In this document: positions 8,976 through 18,168 of the stretch, piece by piece
Numbering within the stretch: the first letter of the stretch is position 1
Layout: every line of letters starts with the position of its first letter
From: Neoalteromonas facilis
GTDB lineage: Bacteria > Pseudomonadota > Gammaproteobacteria > Enterobacterales > Alteromonadaceae
DNA: 64,000 nucleotides
Direction: 5' to 3'
Assembly: GCF_002807665.1 (NCBI RefSeq)
Contig: NZ_PEAY01000003.1
Location: forward strand, 62,503-126,502
Program-made: the position numbers and the translations under genes
The notes under the pieces: generated by a model
The model's input: the letters and a program-made list of their open reading frames with translations, nothing else
The model's database searches: none
What the model was told of the DNA's origin: nothing

Positions 8976-10493
8976 ATGTGTGGTATTGTTGGTATTGTTG
9001 GTAAAACAGGTGTTGCTCAATCTCTCTATGACGGTCTGACCGTATTGCAGCACCGAGGTCAGGATGCGGCAGGCATTATGACGATTGACAACAATATGTT
9101 TAATTTGCGTAAAGCGAATGGTCTAGTAAGAGATGTGTTCCACACCCGCCACATGAAACGATTGACGGGTAATATGGGCATTGGTCATTGCCGTTACCCC
9201 ACCGCCGGTACATCAAGCTCCGCGGAAGCACAGCCTTTTTACGTTAACTCGCCGTTTGGAATTGCGTTTGCGCACAACGGAAACCTGACAAACGCCGCAG
9301 AATTACAGCAAGAAGTGTCGCGTATTGCTCGTCGTCATATCAATACCACGTCAGATTCAGAGCTATTATTGAATATTTTGGCGCACGAACTGCAAATTTC
9401 TACCGAGTTTACCTTAAACAGTGAACATATTTTTAAAGTGGTCAGCAATGTTCACCGCAAAATCCGTGGTGCGTATGCGGTCGTAGCGGCGATAATCGGA
9501 CACGGGATTGTTGCATTCAGAGACCCCCACGGTATTCGTCCGCTGGCTTTGGGTAAACGCGTTAGCGAACTGGGTGAAGAGTACATGGTTGCGTCTGAGA
9601 GTGTTGCATTGGACGCCGTGGGTTTTAAATTTGTACGCGATGTAGCACCAGGTGAAGCGGTGTACATCACAGAGCAGGGCCAACTGTTTACCCAACAGTG
9701 TGCAGAAAAACCGATTTCTTCTCCGTGTATTTTTGAATTTGTTTATTTCGCTCGCCCGGATTCGTTTATCGACGGTATTTCTGTTTATGCGTCGCGCGTA
9801 AACATGGGTAAAAAGTTAGGTGAGAAAATTAAACGTGAATGGGCTGATCTAGAAATAGACGTCGTTATTCCAATTCCTGAAACGTCAATGGATGTTGCGC
9901 TTCAAATTGCCAATACATTAGATCTTCCATATCGCCAGGGCTTTGTGAAGAACCGCTATATTGGTCGTACATTTATCATGCCGGGTCAAACCCAGCGTAA
10001 AAAGTCGGTACGACGCAAACTCAACGCGATTTCGTCTGAATTTAAAGATAAGAATGTTTTGCTGGTAGATGATTCTATTGTACGAGGAACGACGTCCAGC
10101 CAGATTATTGAAATGGCGAGAGAGTCAGGCGCGAAGAAAGTCTATTTTGCGTCAGCCGCGCCGGAAATTCGTTTCCCAAATGTTTACGGTATCGATATGC
10201 CATCGGCAAACGAACTGGTTGCTTATGGTCGAGAGATTGATCAAATCAGTGATCTAATTCAGGCAGATGGTTTGATTTTCCAAGATTTATCCGATCTTGT
10301 AGATGCTGTACGCGAAGAGAATGATAGTATTCCTCGCTTTGAAACATCAGTATTCGATGGAAACTATATAACGGGTGATATCGACCAGAAATATTTAGAG
10401 GGCGTGGATGCTGCGCGTGGCGAAAATACCAAAAAGGCGCCGGTGCTTCAGGCCGAATTAAGTAATCTTGATGTGCACAATATGGGTCAGTAA
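8976..10493 (+). CDS. purF: Amidophosphoribosyltransferase
   Basis: Catalyses the first committed step of purine synthesis: PRPP plus glutamine to phosphoribosylamine. The 505 residues begin MCGIVGIVG, so Cys2 becomes the N-terminal glutaminase nucleophile without a propeptide, as in E. coli. HRGQDAAGI and HNGNLTNA belong to the Ntn-hydrolase half; the PRPP-binding loop [13 protein letters not shown] is in the C-terminal half. It ends the core operon, with a strong terminator 17 bases downstream. Confidence 0.98.
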   Translation: MCGIVGIVGKTGVAQSLYDGLTVLQHRGQDAAGIMTIDNNMFNLRKANGLVRDVFHTRHMKRLTGNMGIGHCRYPTAGTSSSAEAQPFYVNSPFGIAFAHNGNLTNAAELQQEVSRIARRHINTTSDSELLLNILAHELQISTEFTLNSEHIFKVVSNVHRKIRGAYAVVAAIIGHGIVAFRDPHGIRPLALGKRVSELGEEYMVASESVALDAVGFKFVRDVAPGEAVYITEQGQLFTQQCAEKPISSPCIFEFVYFARPDSFIDGISVYASRVNMGKKLGEKIKREWADLEIDVVIPIPETSMDVALQIANTLDLPYRQGFVKNRYIGRTFIMPGQTQRKKSVRRKLNAISSEFKDKNVLLVDDSIVRGTTSSQIIEMARESGAKKVYFASAAPEIRFPNVYGIDMPSANELVAYGREIDQISDLIQADGLIFQDLSDLVDAVREENDSIPRFETSVFDGNYITGDIDQKYLEGVDAARGENTKKAPVLQAELSNLDVHNMGQ

Positions 10494-10510
10494 TTGATTT
10501 AATTGACAGC

Positions 10511-10544
10511 AAAAAAAAAAGCCAGCGTTAACGCTGGCTTTTTT
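10511..10544. terminator. Bidirectional rho-independent terminator
   Basis: A run of A, then GCCAGCG-TTAA-CGCTGGC, then a run of T. The perfect stem with tracts on both sides serves purF (+) and the convergent Yip1-family gene (-). Confidence 0.93.
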
Positions 10545-10571
10545 GCCTTCAACAGGCCGACATTTGCAGGT

Positions 10572-11171
10572 TTAGTGAACGTACACCGGACCTACACCTG
10601 TACTCCACAAAATGACGGTCACCGCCATTAATATAACCAATAGAACCAAGCCACAGGTTACAACTGAACTAGAATATATAAACCCTTTCTCTTCTGGGAT
10701 ATGCATCATAATCGGCACTCCTGAATATAACAGGTAAACCGAATAGGAGAGGCCGACAAGGCCGATTGCCATCACAAACCATAAGACTGGGTAAAGCGCA
10801 GCAAAACCAACCATAAATAAAGGGGTAGCGGTGTAAGCCGCAAGCTCAAGTGATTGCGTATAGGTTGGGTAAGTATCAAATGCTTTTGCGAGTTCATGGA
10901 TCAGTACCGCAAGCGCGACTACACCTGCTATTAGCCCGAAGTACATAGCGATACTCATCATCATGGCACTTTGTTGAGTAAGTTTGATCACATCGCCAAC
11001 ACCAATACTCCAGCCGATATGTGCCGCTGAATAATAACCAACCAAGGCCGGTATGAGTGCAATAATGCTAATGTGACTTAACGCATAAAAATAATTCTCG
11101 TGGCGTTCATCAATGGTTTGCCATTCTTCTTTCGGGTGCGCGTATATTCCCCACAGGTGATTTAAAATCAT
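10572..11171 (-). CDS. Yip1-family inner-membrane protein
   Basis: Small polytopic membrane protein of about 199 residues with five hydrophobic segments, resembling the Yip1 domain family that includes E. coli YohC. Its molecular role is not established. Family features are the N-terminal HLWGIYAHPKEEWQTI and the central LAAYTATPLFMVGF stretch. Two ATGs lie two codons apart; the second (11171) is preferred because AAGGAG lies eight bases before it and only two before the first. It stands alone on its strand, convergent with purF. Confidence 0.8.
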   Translation of the reverse strand: MILNHLWGIYAHPKEEWQTIDERHENYFYALSHISIIALIPALVGYYSAAHIGWSIGVGDVIKLTQQSAMMMSIAMYFGLIAGVVALAVLIHELAKAFDTYPTYTQSLELAAYTATPLFMVGFAALYPVLWFVMAIGLVGLSYSVYLLYSGVPIMMHIPEEKGFIYSSSVVTCGLVLLVILMAVTVILWSTGVGPVYVH

Positions 11172-11220
11172 ATGCATGTCTCCTTAGACAATGTTGCAAC
11201 AATCACTTTTTATCGTGTTT

Positions 11221-11235
11221 TGTGTGTCACACACA
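11221..11235. repeat. Perfect short palindrome upstream of the Yip1-family gene
   Basis: TGTGTGT-C-ACACACA, seven-base arms around one base, 50 bases upstream of the start. It could be an operator; no known site is matched convincingly. Confidence 0.4.
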
Positions 11236-11342
11236 GCGCAATGTAAATTATTGTTTAATGTGTTAACACTTTATTAACAAGCAGTGTGCTTGATGCTTAA
11301 AAAATCGTCAAGTAGTAGATTGATTTATTTGTTGTATCTTTG

Positions 11343-11380
11343 CTGCGCGCCACATTCATGGCTTAAATTAGGGCGCACAG
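11343..11380 (-). terminator. Hairpin after the GH17 gene
   Basis: On the minus strand CTGTGCGCC pairs with GGCGCGCAG (nine pairs with one G-U) around a 20-base loop, 24 bases past the stop. The wobble pair is valid only in minus-strand RNA, which supports this orientation. No U tract follows, so it may protect the 3' end rather than terminate. Confidence 0.35.
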
Positions 11381-11404
11381 AACAAGGGGAATAAGGTGTA
11401 GAGG

Positions 11405-12460
11405 CTAATGTGCACTGAGTTGTAATTTCTGCATGATCTTAGCGGCGGGTTTTGCCTGACGATCAACAAAAAATACGCCCCAATGCTTTTCTGCTCCCGA
11501 CGTATTATCAGGGTTGCCTTTCCAAGGCTCGTCAAAGGCTTCAAAGAACAGCACCGTAATATTATTCTCTCGGCTCCAATGATGCAGTTCTTCTAAGTGT
11601 TTCGCTTGATTTTCGCTAGTCGCTTGTTGCGGAAATTCACTTGCCGTAGTTGCCCAGCCTGCTTCTAATATGGCAATGGGTTTGTTTGGGTGAGCGTGTT
11701 GCACGCCTTTTATATTCTCAATGCTGTATTGCATTGCTTCTTTCAACGGCTTGTTTTCCCAAATTGGATAGGTATGTACTCCAAGGAAATCAACGTGTTC
11801 AACAAGAGGTGCACCATCTTTTATCCACCACTCGTAGTTATCTGCTACCGTTACGGGTTGTACTATTTGCCCTTTCACATGCTTCACATATTCAATGACA
11901 CTCTGCAATGGCACCATATGGTCATTCCATTCTACCAGTGCTTCATTGCCAACATTTACAGCGAGAATGATGTCCGAATACTGATTAGCAAGCGCAATAC
12001 CGCGTTCAATTTCAACCTGATTTTTTGTTTTGTTTAGCGATAGCTTTTCAGCTGGAATAGGTTCATCTAGCCAGGGGCAACCTTCATGATTACTGATTTC
12101 CGCATCTAACCAAATACCTTGTACAACTTTGAATGGCAGTTGATGTTGTTTTATCAACGCGAGTGTCATTCGGCTATTCTCACCGGCATCATAAAGACGG
12201 ATTAACGTTATGCCATGCGCTTGCATTATCTTCAGGTCTTCAAGAATCTCCTCGGCGCTGGGGTTGTTTGCGCCTTGACCCCGGTCGGGGTGTTGACCTT
12301 CTCTGAACCCGGAGTAGGCAAGCCCGAAGCTTTCCCCGGCTAATAGTGCTGAAGCGTCTTGAGGAATGACATTGGCAATAGCAGTTTGAACGCCTGCCAG
12401 TGTTAACAATATAAAGCCAAACAAGCGAATAGTTTTTATCAAGGCGGTTGTACGGACCAT
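11405..12460 (-). CDS. Secreted GH17 family beta-1,3-glucanase
   Basis: GH17 enzymes cleave or transglycosylate beta-1,3-glucans by a retaining mechanism. The 351-residue protein has a signal peptide (about 1-29, ending TAIAN) and then a TIM-barrel. The acid/base glutamate is in VNVGNEALVE (E173) and the nucleophile in ILEAGWA (E266), followed by FFEAFDEPWK. The lack of a lipobox suggests a periplasmic or released enzyme. It follows the LytTR regulator gene on the same strand, with a separate 107-base upstream region that contains an inverted repeat and the recurring TACCGCAT element. Likely substrate is laminarin or its oligosaccharides, from the neighbourhood. Confidence 0.88.
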   Translation of the reverse strand: MVRTTALIKTIRLFGFILLTLAGVQTAIANVIPQDASALLAGESFGLAYSGFREGQHPDRGQGANNPSAEEILEDLKIMQAHGITLIRLYDAGENSRMTLALIKQHQLPFKVVQGIWLDAEISNHEGCPWLDEPIPAEKLSLNKTKNQVEIERGIALANQYSDIILAVNVGNEALVEWNDHMVPLQSVIEYVKHVKGQIVQPVTVADNYEWWIKDGAPLVEHVDFLGVHTYPIWENKPLKEAMQYSIENIKGVQHAHPNKPIAILEAGWATTASEFPQQATSENQAKHLEELHHWSRENNITVLFFEAFDEPWKGNPDNTSGAEKHWGVFFVDRQAKPAAKIMQKLQLSAH

Positions 12461-12522
12461 AAGTTAAGCTCGTCTAATGTGGAGTAATCAGCTTAAAGAT
12501 AATGCGAACAACTACCAGTGAC

Positions 12523-12555
12523 ATGCGGTAAAGCGGACGAGGAGGGAGTCCGCTT
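12523..12555 (-). promoter_or_regulatory. Inverted repeat and shared element upstream of GH17
   Basis: AAGCGGAC (12531-12538) and GTCCGCTT (12548-12555) form a perfect inverted repeat with a nine-base spacer. Read toward GH17, the proximal arm continues as GTCCGCTTTACCGCAT, about 62 bases before the start codon. The same sequence recurs before the GH16 and GH3 genes. It could also act as a terminator for the LytTR gene, whose stop is 12 bases away, but no U tract follows. Confidence 0.5.
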
Positions 12556-12567
12556 GGGCTCAGATAT

Positions 12568-13359
12568 TTAGGCTCCCGCGTCGAGATAGGTTTTGATGAC
12601 CTCTCTGTAATTACGACTGACTTTAATTTTATGGTGTTCACCCAGAATAAGGAAAAATTCGCCCTTGGTATGGGGGATGACTTTTTCGATAAAGTTAAGA
12701 TTAACAATGGTTGATCGGTGCACGCGCTTAAAGATATTGGGATCTAACTCACCCAATAACTCTTTCAGGGTGCTCCGTTTAATATGTGTTTCGCCATTTG
12801 CATGCACACAGACATAATCACCGGCGGCCTCAAGCCAGGCTATATCAGGTTGTTCCAACAAGGTGATTTCTTCGCGGTCTTTGATAATGATCTTGCGCTG
12901 ATGACTGTGGTAGTCATCCTGCTCACTCACGTGCGCATTCATGGTATTCATCGCATTAATGATACCGGACTTAAAATCTCGATTTTCATCTGAAGATAAA
13001 CGGCTTATCGCCCTTTCTACTGCACGATCAATACGTTCCTGATCGATTGGTTTTAAGATGTAATCAACAGCGTGTAAATCAAACGCATTGATGGCGTACT
13101 GCTCGAATGCAGTAGTGAAAACCACCAAGGGCATGGCATCACCTTGCAATTGTCTTACAACATCAAGACCATCAAGCCCCGGCATTTGGATATCTAGGAA
13201 CATTATATCAGCAGAATTAGACAACGATGCGTCGAGCGCCTCACGGCCATTTTTACACTGGGCTACGATCTCAATATGAGGATTCTTTTGTAGTTTTGAT
13301 TTTAGTAGACCAAGAGCTAAGGGTTCATCATCTACGATGATTGTGCGAAGTACTGTCAT
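12568..13359 (-). CDS. LytTR-family response regulator
   Basis: A two-component transcription factor with a receiver domain (about 1-120) and a C-terminal LytTR DNA-binding domain (about 160-260). The receiver has the acidic pair in IIVDDEPLA, the phosphoacceptor aspartate in MFLDIQMPGLDG, and a conserved lysine in DYILKPID. The LytTR domain shows IAWLEAAGDYVCVHANG and FKRVHRSTIVNL. Its start overlaps the end of the kinase gene by four bases (ATGA), so they are translationally coupled. Placement among beta-glucan genes suggests it controls them; that is inference. Confidence 0.93.
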   Translation of the reverse strand: MTVLRTIIVDDEPLALGLLKSKLQKNPHIEIVAQCKNGREALDASLSNSADIMFLDIQMPGLDGLDVVRQLQGDAMPLVVFTTAFEQYAINAFDLHAVDYILKPIDQERIDRAVERAISRLSSDENRDFKSGIINAMNTMNAHVSEQDDYHSHQRKIIIKDREEITLLEQPDIAWLEAAGDYVCVHANGETHIKRSTLKELLGELDPNIFKRVHRSTIVNLNFIEKVIPHTKGEFFLILGEHHKIKVSRNYREVIKTYLDAGA

Positions 13360-14522
13360 GCGCTATCCATTGTTGATTCAGTTTCAGCACTCACTGGCTC
13401 ATAAGGTATTTTTATTTCAGTGAGCAGGCCACCATTAGGTGAGCTAGTAATGTTGAATTCATATGCACTGTTATAGAGCACTTTGAGGCGTTCATCAGTA
13501 TTTTTTAATCCTACTCCACGACCGGTCACGCTTTGCAATTTGCTCTTGCCGATTTTCATACCCGGTCCAGTATCACTAATGGTTACACTGAGCATATTGT
13601 CTTTAATTTTTGCTTCAACTCTAATGGTACCGCCATCTTCACATTTGGCTACTGCGTGCTTCATTGAGTTTTCGATGATGGGCTGCAGCAGTAGACTCGG
13701 CACAAGCCCTTGCTTGGCTTTTTCATCAATATCAAATTCAAGATTTAACCGATCTTCAAAACGGATCTTTTCAATTTGCAGGTACAGATTGAGTGCCGCT
13801 ATTTCACTTTCCAAGGTGATTTTGTTATTCGGTACGTTATCCAGTGAATGGCGTAAAAATTGACTGAGATTTACTGTCATGATCTGCGCCTTTTCACTTT
13901 CCTCGATTTCGATTAAAGCGTTAATGGCATTAAGAGTGTTACACAGAAAATGTGGATTGAGCTGATAGCGAAGCATTTTCATTTGAGCATCTCGGGCGGT
14001 GGCTTGCGCCTGCATGCGTTTTAATTGTTGCTCACGTGCTTCCGCTTCAGCTCTGAGCATGATGCCATGCTCTGTTTGCAGTAGCTCATAATACTTAACG
14101 CCATAAAATAGTGCAGCCCAACTTATATAGACAAAAATACTGCTAAAATACCAGCCTCCAAAATCATCCCAGATATGCTGTTCACCGGTCATGTATTGGA
14201 ACATTTCCATGCGGGTTACGGTCCAAATCAGTGATACCAATACCACTAGAAATAAGCAAACCACCGACTTGGTTACGGTCGAGTGGTGCCAAACGCGTAA
14301 AATGCCTTTTTCGATGAAAATAGAAAATACAAAGCCTAGGACCGATTGCGAAAGGATCGGTGCAACGTATGTCCAGGAAAGCTGGTTATACCAAAGGGTT
14401 AGGGTGAAAAATGAAACAATACAGAGAAAACCCCAAAAGCCCAATTGCCAATAATAAAAGGGCGTATCTGGCAGTTCGTACTGGAAAGTGTCGTCTTGTT
14501 CTGGCGTGATCACTTCGCTCAT
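13356..14522 (-). CDS. LytS-like sensor histidine kinase
   Basis: The 388-residue membrane kinase belongs to the His_kinase/HATPase group that partners LytTR regulators. It has about four transmembrane segments in residues 20-165, a short coiled region, then the phosphoacceptor histidine in YQLNPHFLCNTLNAI. The ATP-binding domain has PIIENSMKHAV and the glycine box SDTGPGM, ending GRGVGLKNTDERL. There is no large periplasmic sensor domain, so the signal may be sensed in the membrane or through a transporter. It forms an operon with the downstream LytTR regulator. Confidence 0.92.
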   Translation of the reverse strand: MSEVITPEQDDTFQYELPDTPFYYWQLGFWGFLCIVSFFTLTLWYNQLSWTYVAPILSQSVLGFVFSIFIEKGILRVWHHSTVTKSVVCLFLVVLVSLIWTVTRMEMFQYMTGEQHIWDDFGGWYFSSIFVYISWAALFYGVKYYELLQTEHGIMLRAEAEAREQQLKRMQAQATARDAQMKMLRYQLNPHFLCNTLNAINALIEIEESEKAQIMTVNLSQFLRHSLDNVPNNKITLESEIAALNLYLQIEKIRFEDRLNLEFDIDEKAKQGLVPSLLLQPIIENSMKHAVAKCEDGGTIRVEAKIKDNMLSVTISDTGPGMKIGKSKLQSVTGRGVGLKNTDERLKVLYNSAYEFNITSSPNGGLLTEIKIPYEPVSAETESTMDSA

Positions 14523-14600
14523 ATGCGCACAATTACAAACAGTCTGAGCTTAGTATTACACATATTTTCAGGTCTCGCGAGTTCATCAGAAACAGCAACG

Positions 14601-14644
14601 AGTAAAGCGTAACTGCCTGATTATTCAGTTAGTTACGCTTTACT
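14601..14644 (-). terminator. Long perfect hairpin after the GH149-like gene
   Basis: AGTAAAGCGTAACT and AGTTACGCTTTACT are perfect 14-base arms around a 16-base loop, 12 bases past the stop of the minus-strand phosphorylase gene and before the kinase gene. The U tract is weak, so it may be a terminator or a processing hairpin. Confidence 0.6.
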
Positions 14645-14656
14645 GATGTGCTTATG

Positions 14657-17600
14657 CTAGGCAGTGTATAGCATTCCCGTGGGCAGAGAAATAGCTATGC
14701 TCTTCACGTGTCCGGTTCGTTTAAATATCGCTTGGCTCAGTTCTGTACTTAATTGACCACCCTCGAAAGTGACGGTGTCATTATTTGCTAATGCTACCGA
14801 TGTGTTTATCGATGTATCATTGCTTAACGTGTATGTTATGGGCACTTGGCACCAGGTAAACGCAAGTGAAGATGCTGGTAGGTCAATGGTCTGCCACTGT
14901 TCATTAATATCGACATAGCGGAACGTTTTAGCGTGTGCGGTAAATTCTTGCTCACGCAGCATAAACGGATCGAATCGAATAACACCGCCCTCAACAAACC
15001 CGCCGAGCTCAGCCAATCTAGTAATGACCTCCTCTTTCACCTGACCTGTCATACCCGGTTGTTGTGCGCCAGCGTGTTTCGGTGTGTGAGAGTATGGGTC
15101 AGCTGGAAACGCGCCGTATTCGTCAGGCGTTTTATTAAAGCCAATGCCTTCTCGAACACGGTAATAGTGTGCAATAAGGTCTTGGGTCACAGTGCTCATG
15201 GGATCTTGATTGTGACTATAAATGGTCACTTCCTGCACGGATAACAGTAGCTTAGATACCATATGCCAATAGATACAGCCTAAACCTTCAAAGCCAAACA
15301 TACCGCCAGATCGACCGGTAAAGGCGGCATGGTTAAATACCGCTTCGTAACTACCCAAGAGCTGTTGCAAAGCGCTCTCTGTCGTGAGTTCTGGATAACG
15401 TGTCACGACAGACAGCCAGCGAGATTTAATTACATTGGCATTAATGATTCCGCTGTTGAATCGGTAATGTCCTTGACTATCACGCTCTATGATCCGCGTA
15501 TCGTTGTTATCCACCATGGCTTGTAACAATGGTTGTTGAGCAACGGTATCTGCTTTCAGTACATTCTTACTCAGGAATTTCTGTTGTGCTCTATCGGGAT
15601 ATAACATGAAGGTTTTCTGATCAGTCCGATACATATCCGAACGGAATAATTCATTCAGCATAACGTTCGCTTGGGCAGGTGATAATGCGCCTGAACTCAG
15701 CGCAGCTACTTGCCCTTCAAGCATATCGTAAAGATAGTCAACGCTAAGGGAGGACTGATCAATTGAGAGAATATTGTAAGCGTGATACAAACCCGACGCT
15801 TTCTTATTTTGTTCGATACTGTGGCGAATCAACAATAATGCATGTTCAAGCATCTGACTGATGTCGGCTACAGCAACATTGGTTTGGGTATATTCGCCAT
15901 TATGCGTATACATTGCGCTTCGATATTCACTCGCAATTTTACCTAATGATGATAGCAGTTGATATTGAAAGTCAGTTCCGCACTTGCCTTGTGGCAGTTC
16001 AAGAGCCGCCTTTGTTAATATCTCTGTTGTTTTACCTAACCAATGAGCGACTTCTTTTGTCATTTCAAATGCATCATGTTCTGTAGCATCTAACTGCTTT
16101 AGAATGTGCTGCATAAAAATGATGTAACGGTTCATATAATACAGTGTGACCATAGACAAACCTTGCCCTACAAGCGCATTGTTTGCGTCATTCCATTCAG
16201 GTCGCTGGGTGTTGAGCCAAATACCACCGTCAACCACAAGGTTGCTCAATTTCGTTAGCAGCGGCACCATTAGCTTTTCCATCAAGTTAACTTGATAGAC
16301 GTTTTGAGTATTGTCGAGTAGTAACTTTCCATCTGCGCCGAGTGTTTCGACTCGATGTTCAATCATCTCAGCTAACGCATTGTCGAATAATACGGTTGAT
16401 TTAGGATCCTCTACTAACTTGTCAAAATCCTTGATGCGATAGGGGACATTGGCGTAGCTATAGTGTTTTGCATGCAACAGCTGTAACAATGTTTGCGGAT
16501 GAAACTTGCTCGACGTTTCCAATAACTTCAGTAGATAAATGATCTGATGATCGCCCCAGTATCCAATATAACTCCATGGGTCATCGGGCTCTTCAACTTC
16601 CCAATCAATGCCTTGTTTAGTGATGCGGTAGGGATTGTAGCCATCAACCGTCGAAGCATTGACAAATTTAGCAATAATCGACTCGATAAACTCCGGGTAG
16701 CTTAAGCTTAGCGCTTCCCAATTTTGAAAAATATCACGCCAGTTACCCTGATAGCTCAATAGAGGGTCGCCATGTTCATCTGTTAACTCAATGGCAAATT
16801 GATTCCAAGGGCGACTAGGATCACCATGGCGACGTCCAAACGTAATCGGCAAGTACTCCCCAACCAGCCTGCTAAGTTGAGCATCGTTGCAGCTATCCAC
16901 AAGTGGTTTGAGCATGTCGAAGCTAAAGGCCTCAGGCAAATTTAACAGGGCCTCTTTATTCCGTTCAAAACAAGGCTTATTGAAGTGAGCAATCGTTTTG
17001 ATAAGGTCTGCGCGCGTAATTTGATATTGATTGGCAAAAATGCCTCCGCGCATGACATTAAATAGGGTATTCGCATAGTGATGCAATGCAACAACAGGCT
17101 CGCCAGTGAGCTGAAAGCCATCAGCCGCTGCCATAATGCGTGCCAGTGAATCGCTTCCGGCTGAAAATGATTCTGATAAAGCTGACGCTACTGACGCTGG
17201 CGTTTGTAATTGTTGTTGCAACGCAACAATCTGAGTCTGACTTTGTTCCACGTTGATCACTTGCGACCATGAATGTACTTGACCGGCTGACAGTTCGACG
17301 CTGTCTTCTAACAGATAACTGCCGCGAACGCCTCGACTATGATCCACTTCATCAATCGATTGGTGCTGTTTAAATGCTTGGATGCAGGCGCTATTTAAGT
17401 GCACCTTGGCAGTGCTTAGCCCCAAACTGAAGACGGTTGTTGCCCGCAGCGATTCTGCTGGCTCGGCACGGTCGGTAATGGCTGAGTACAGAGAATAAAG
17501 CGCCAAAGACGAGTCAGGAATACGTTCACTCCACTTATAAGCATCAACCAAGTTGCTCGATTGTGTTTGTGTGTAGCGTGGCGTTCCTGCAGGCAATATG

Positions 17601-18139
17601 TTTTGCAACCCATCAACAAAAGCCACGGATTGTGATGCGTCACCCAAGTTGGTTAATTCACAATACCGACTAAAGCCAAAGCTATCAGAAAAGCGCCAGG
17701 TATAAGTGAAGGCTAATTGAAGGTCATGATTGATTTCTTCAAAGCGTAGGACATTACCTAAAACACTTTTGTATAAATTGCGTGTGATCGAGAACCTGTC
17801 ATCGTGTTCCTGATTGAACGGCTCCCAGTATCGAGCCGATGCTTGTTTGCCAACACGGAATATCGTTTTGGGGCCCGTGTGTGGTGTACTTTCATAAATT
17901 TTATCCACTGTCGTGTAGGGAAATACAGCGTACTCAGGGGATACTCGCCCCATGGTTAGGCCGCCAGTAGATGCAGCAAACAGCCAATGATTACTATCCG
18001 AAACCACACTGATAAAAAAGGGCGGCATCGCATCTACATTGCTGATTTTGTAAAAGGTTTCATTGTCGATGTGGGTAAATGATCCTTCACATCGAGATTG
18101 AATGGGAGTCGTATTTAGCATGTTCGTCGTTTGTCTCAT
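14657..18139 (-). CDS. GH149-like beta-1,3-glucan phosphorylase
   Basis: A very large (1160 residues) cytoplasmic protein without signal peptide, resembling the GH94/GH149/GH161 inverting phosphorylases. These split a terminal glucose from beta-linked oligosaccharides with phosphate, giving glucose-1-phosphate. Length and neighbourhood point to GH149 (beta-1,3-oligoglucan phosphorylase) rather than the shorter GH94. Typical stretches are GGLTMGRVSPEYAVFPY near the N-terminus, GYWGDHQ (about 530, probably carrying the general acid Asp), GFEGLGCIYWHM and QPGMTGQVKEEV. The start could be 18139 or the ATG at 18121; neither has a clear ribosome site. It lies 29 bases after the GH16 stop, probably in one transcript. 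The family call comes from recall, without a search. Confidence 0.78.
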   Translation of the reverse strand: MRQTTNMLNTTPIQSRCEGSFTHIDNETFYKISNVDAMPPFFISVVSDSNHWLFAASTGGLTMGRVSPEYAVFPYTTVDKIYESTPHTGPKTIFRVGKQASARYWEPFNQEHDDRFSITRNLYKSVLGNVLRFEEINHDLQLAFTYTWRFSDSFGFSRYCELTNLGDASQSVAFVDGLQNILPAGTPRYTQTQSSNLVDAYKWSERIPDSSLALYSLYSAITDRAEPAESLRATTVFSLGLSTAKVHLNSACIQAFKQHQSIDEVDHSRGVRGSYLLEDSVELSAGQVHSWSQVINVEQSQTQIVALQQQLQTPASVASALSESFSAGSDSLARIMAAADGFQLTGEPVVALHHYANTLFNVMRGGIFANQYQITRADLIKTIAHFNKPCFERNKEALLNLPEAFSFDMLKPLVDSCNDAQLSRLVGEYLPITFGRRHGDPSRPWNQFAIELTDEHGDPLLSYQGNWRDIFQNWEALSLSYPEFIESIIAKFVNASTVDGYNPYRITKQGIDWEVEEPDDPWSYIGYWGDHQIIYLLKLLETSSKFHPQTLLQLLHAKHYSYANVPYRIKDFDKLVEDPKSTVLFDNALAEMIEHRVETLGADGKLLLDNTQNVYQVNLMEKLMVPLLTKLSNLVVDGGIWLNTQRPEWNDANNALVGQGLSMVTLYYMNRYIIFMQHILKQLDATEHDAFEMTKEVAHWLGKTTEILTKAALELPQGKCGTDFQYQLLSSLGKIASEYRSAMYTHNGEYTQTNVAVADISQMLEHALLLIRHSIEQNKKASGLYHAYNILSIDQSSLSVDYLYDMLEGQVAALSSGALSPAQANVMLNELFRSDMYRTDQKTFMLYPDRAQQKFLSKNVLKADTVAQQPLLQAMVDNNDTRIIERDSQGHYRFNSGIINANVIKSRWLSVVTRYPELTTESALQQLLGSYEAVFNHAAFTGRSGGMFGFEGLGCIYWHMVSKLLLSVQEVTIYSHNQDPMSTVTQDLIAHYYRVREGIGFNKTPDEYGAFPADPYSHTPKHAGAQQPGMTGQVKEEVITRLAELGGFVEGGVIRFDPFMLREQEFTAHAKTFRYVDINEQWQTIDLPASSLAFTWCQVPITYTLSNDTSINTSVALANNDTVTFEGGQLSTELSQAIFKRTGHVKSIAISLPTGMLYTA

Positions 18140-18168
18140 AATGGGTTTCTATTTCGATTCTGAACGGC

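Noticed and set aside
8979-9002. Short direct repeat at the purF start
   Set aside because: It encodes the conserved GIVGIVG beginning of the enzyme.
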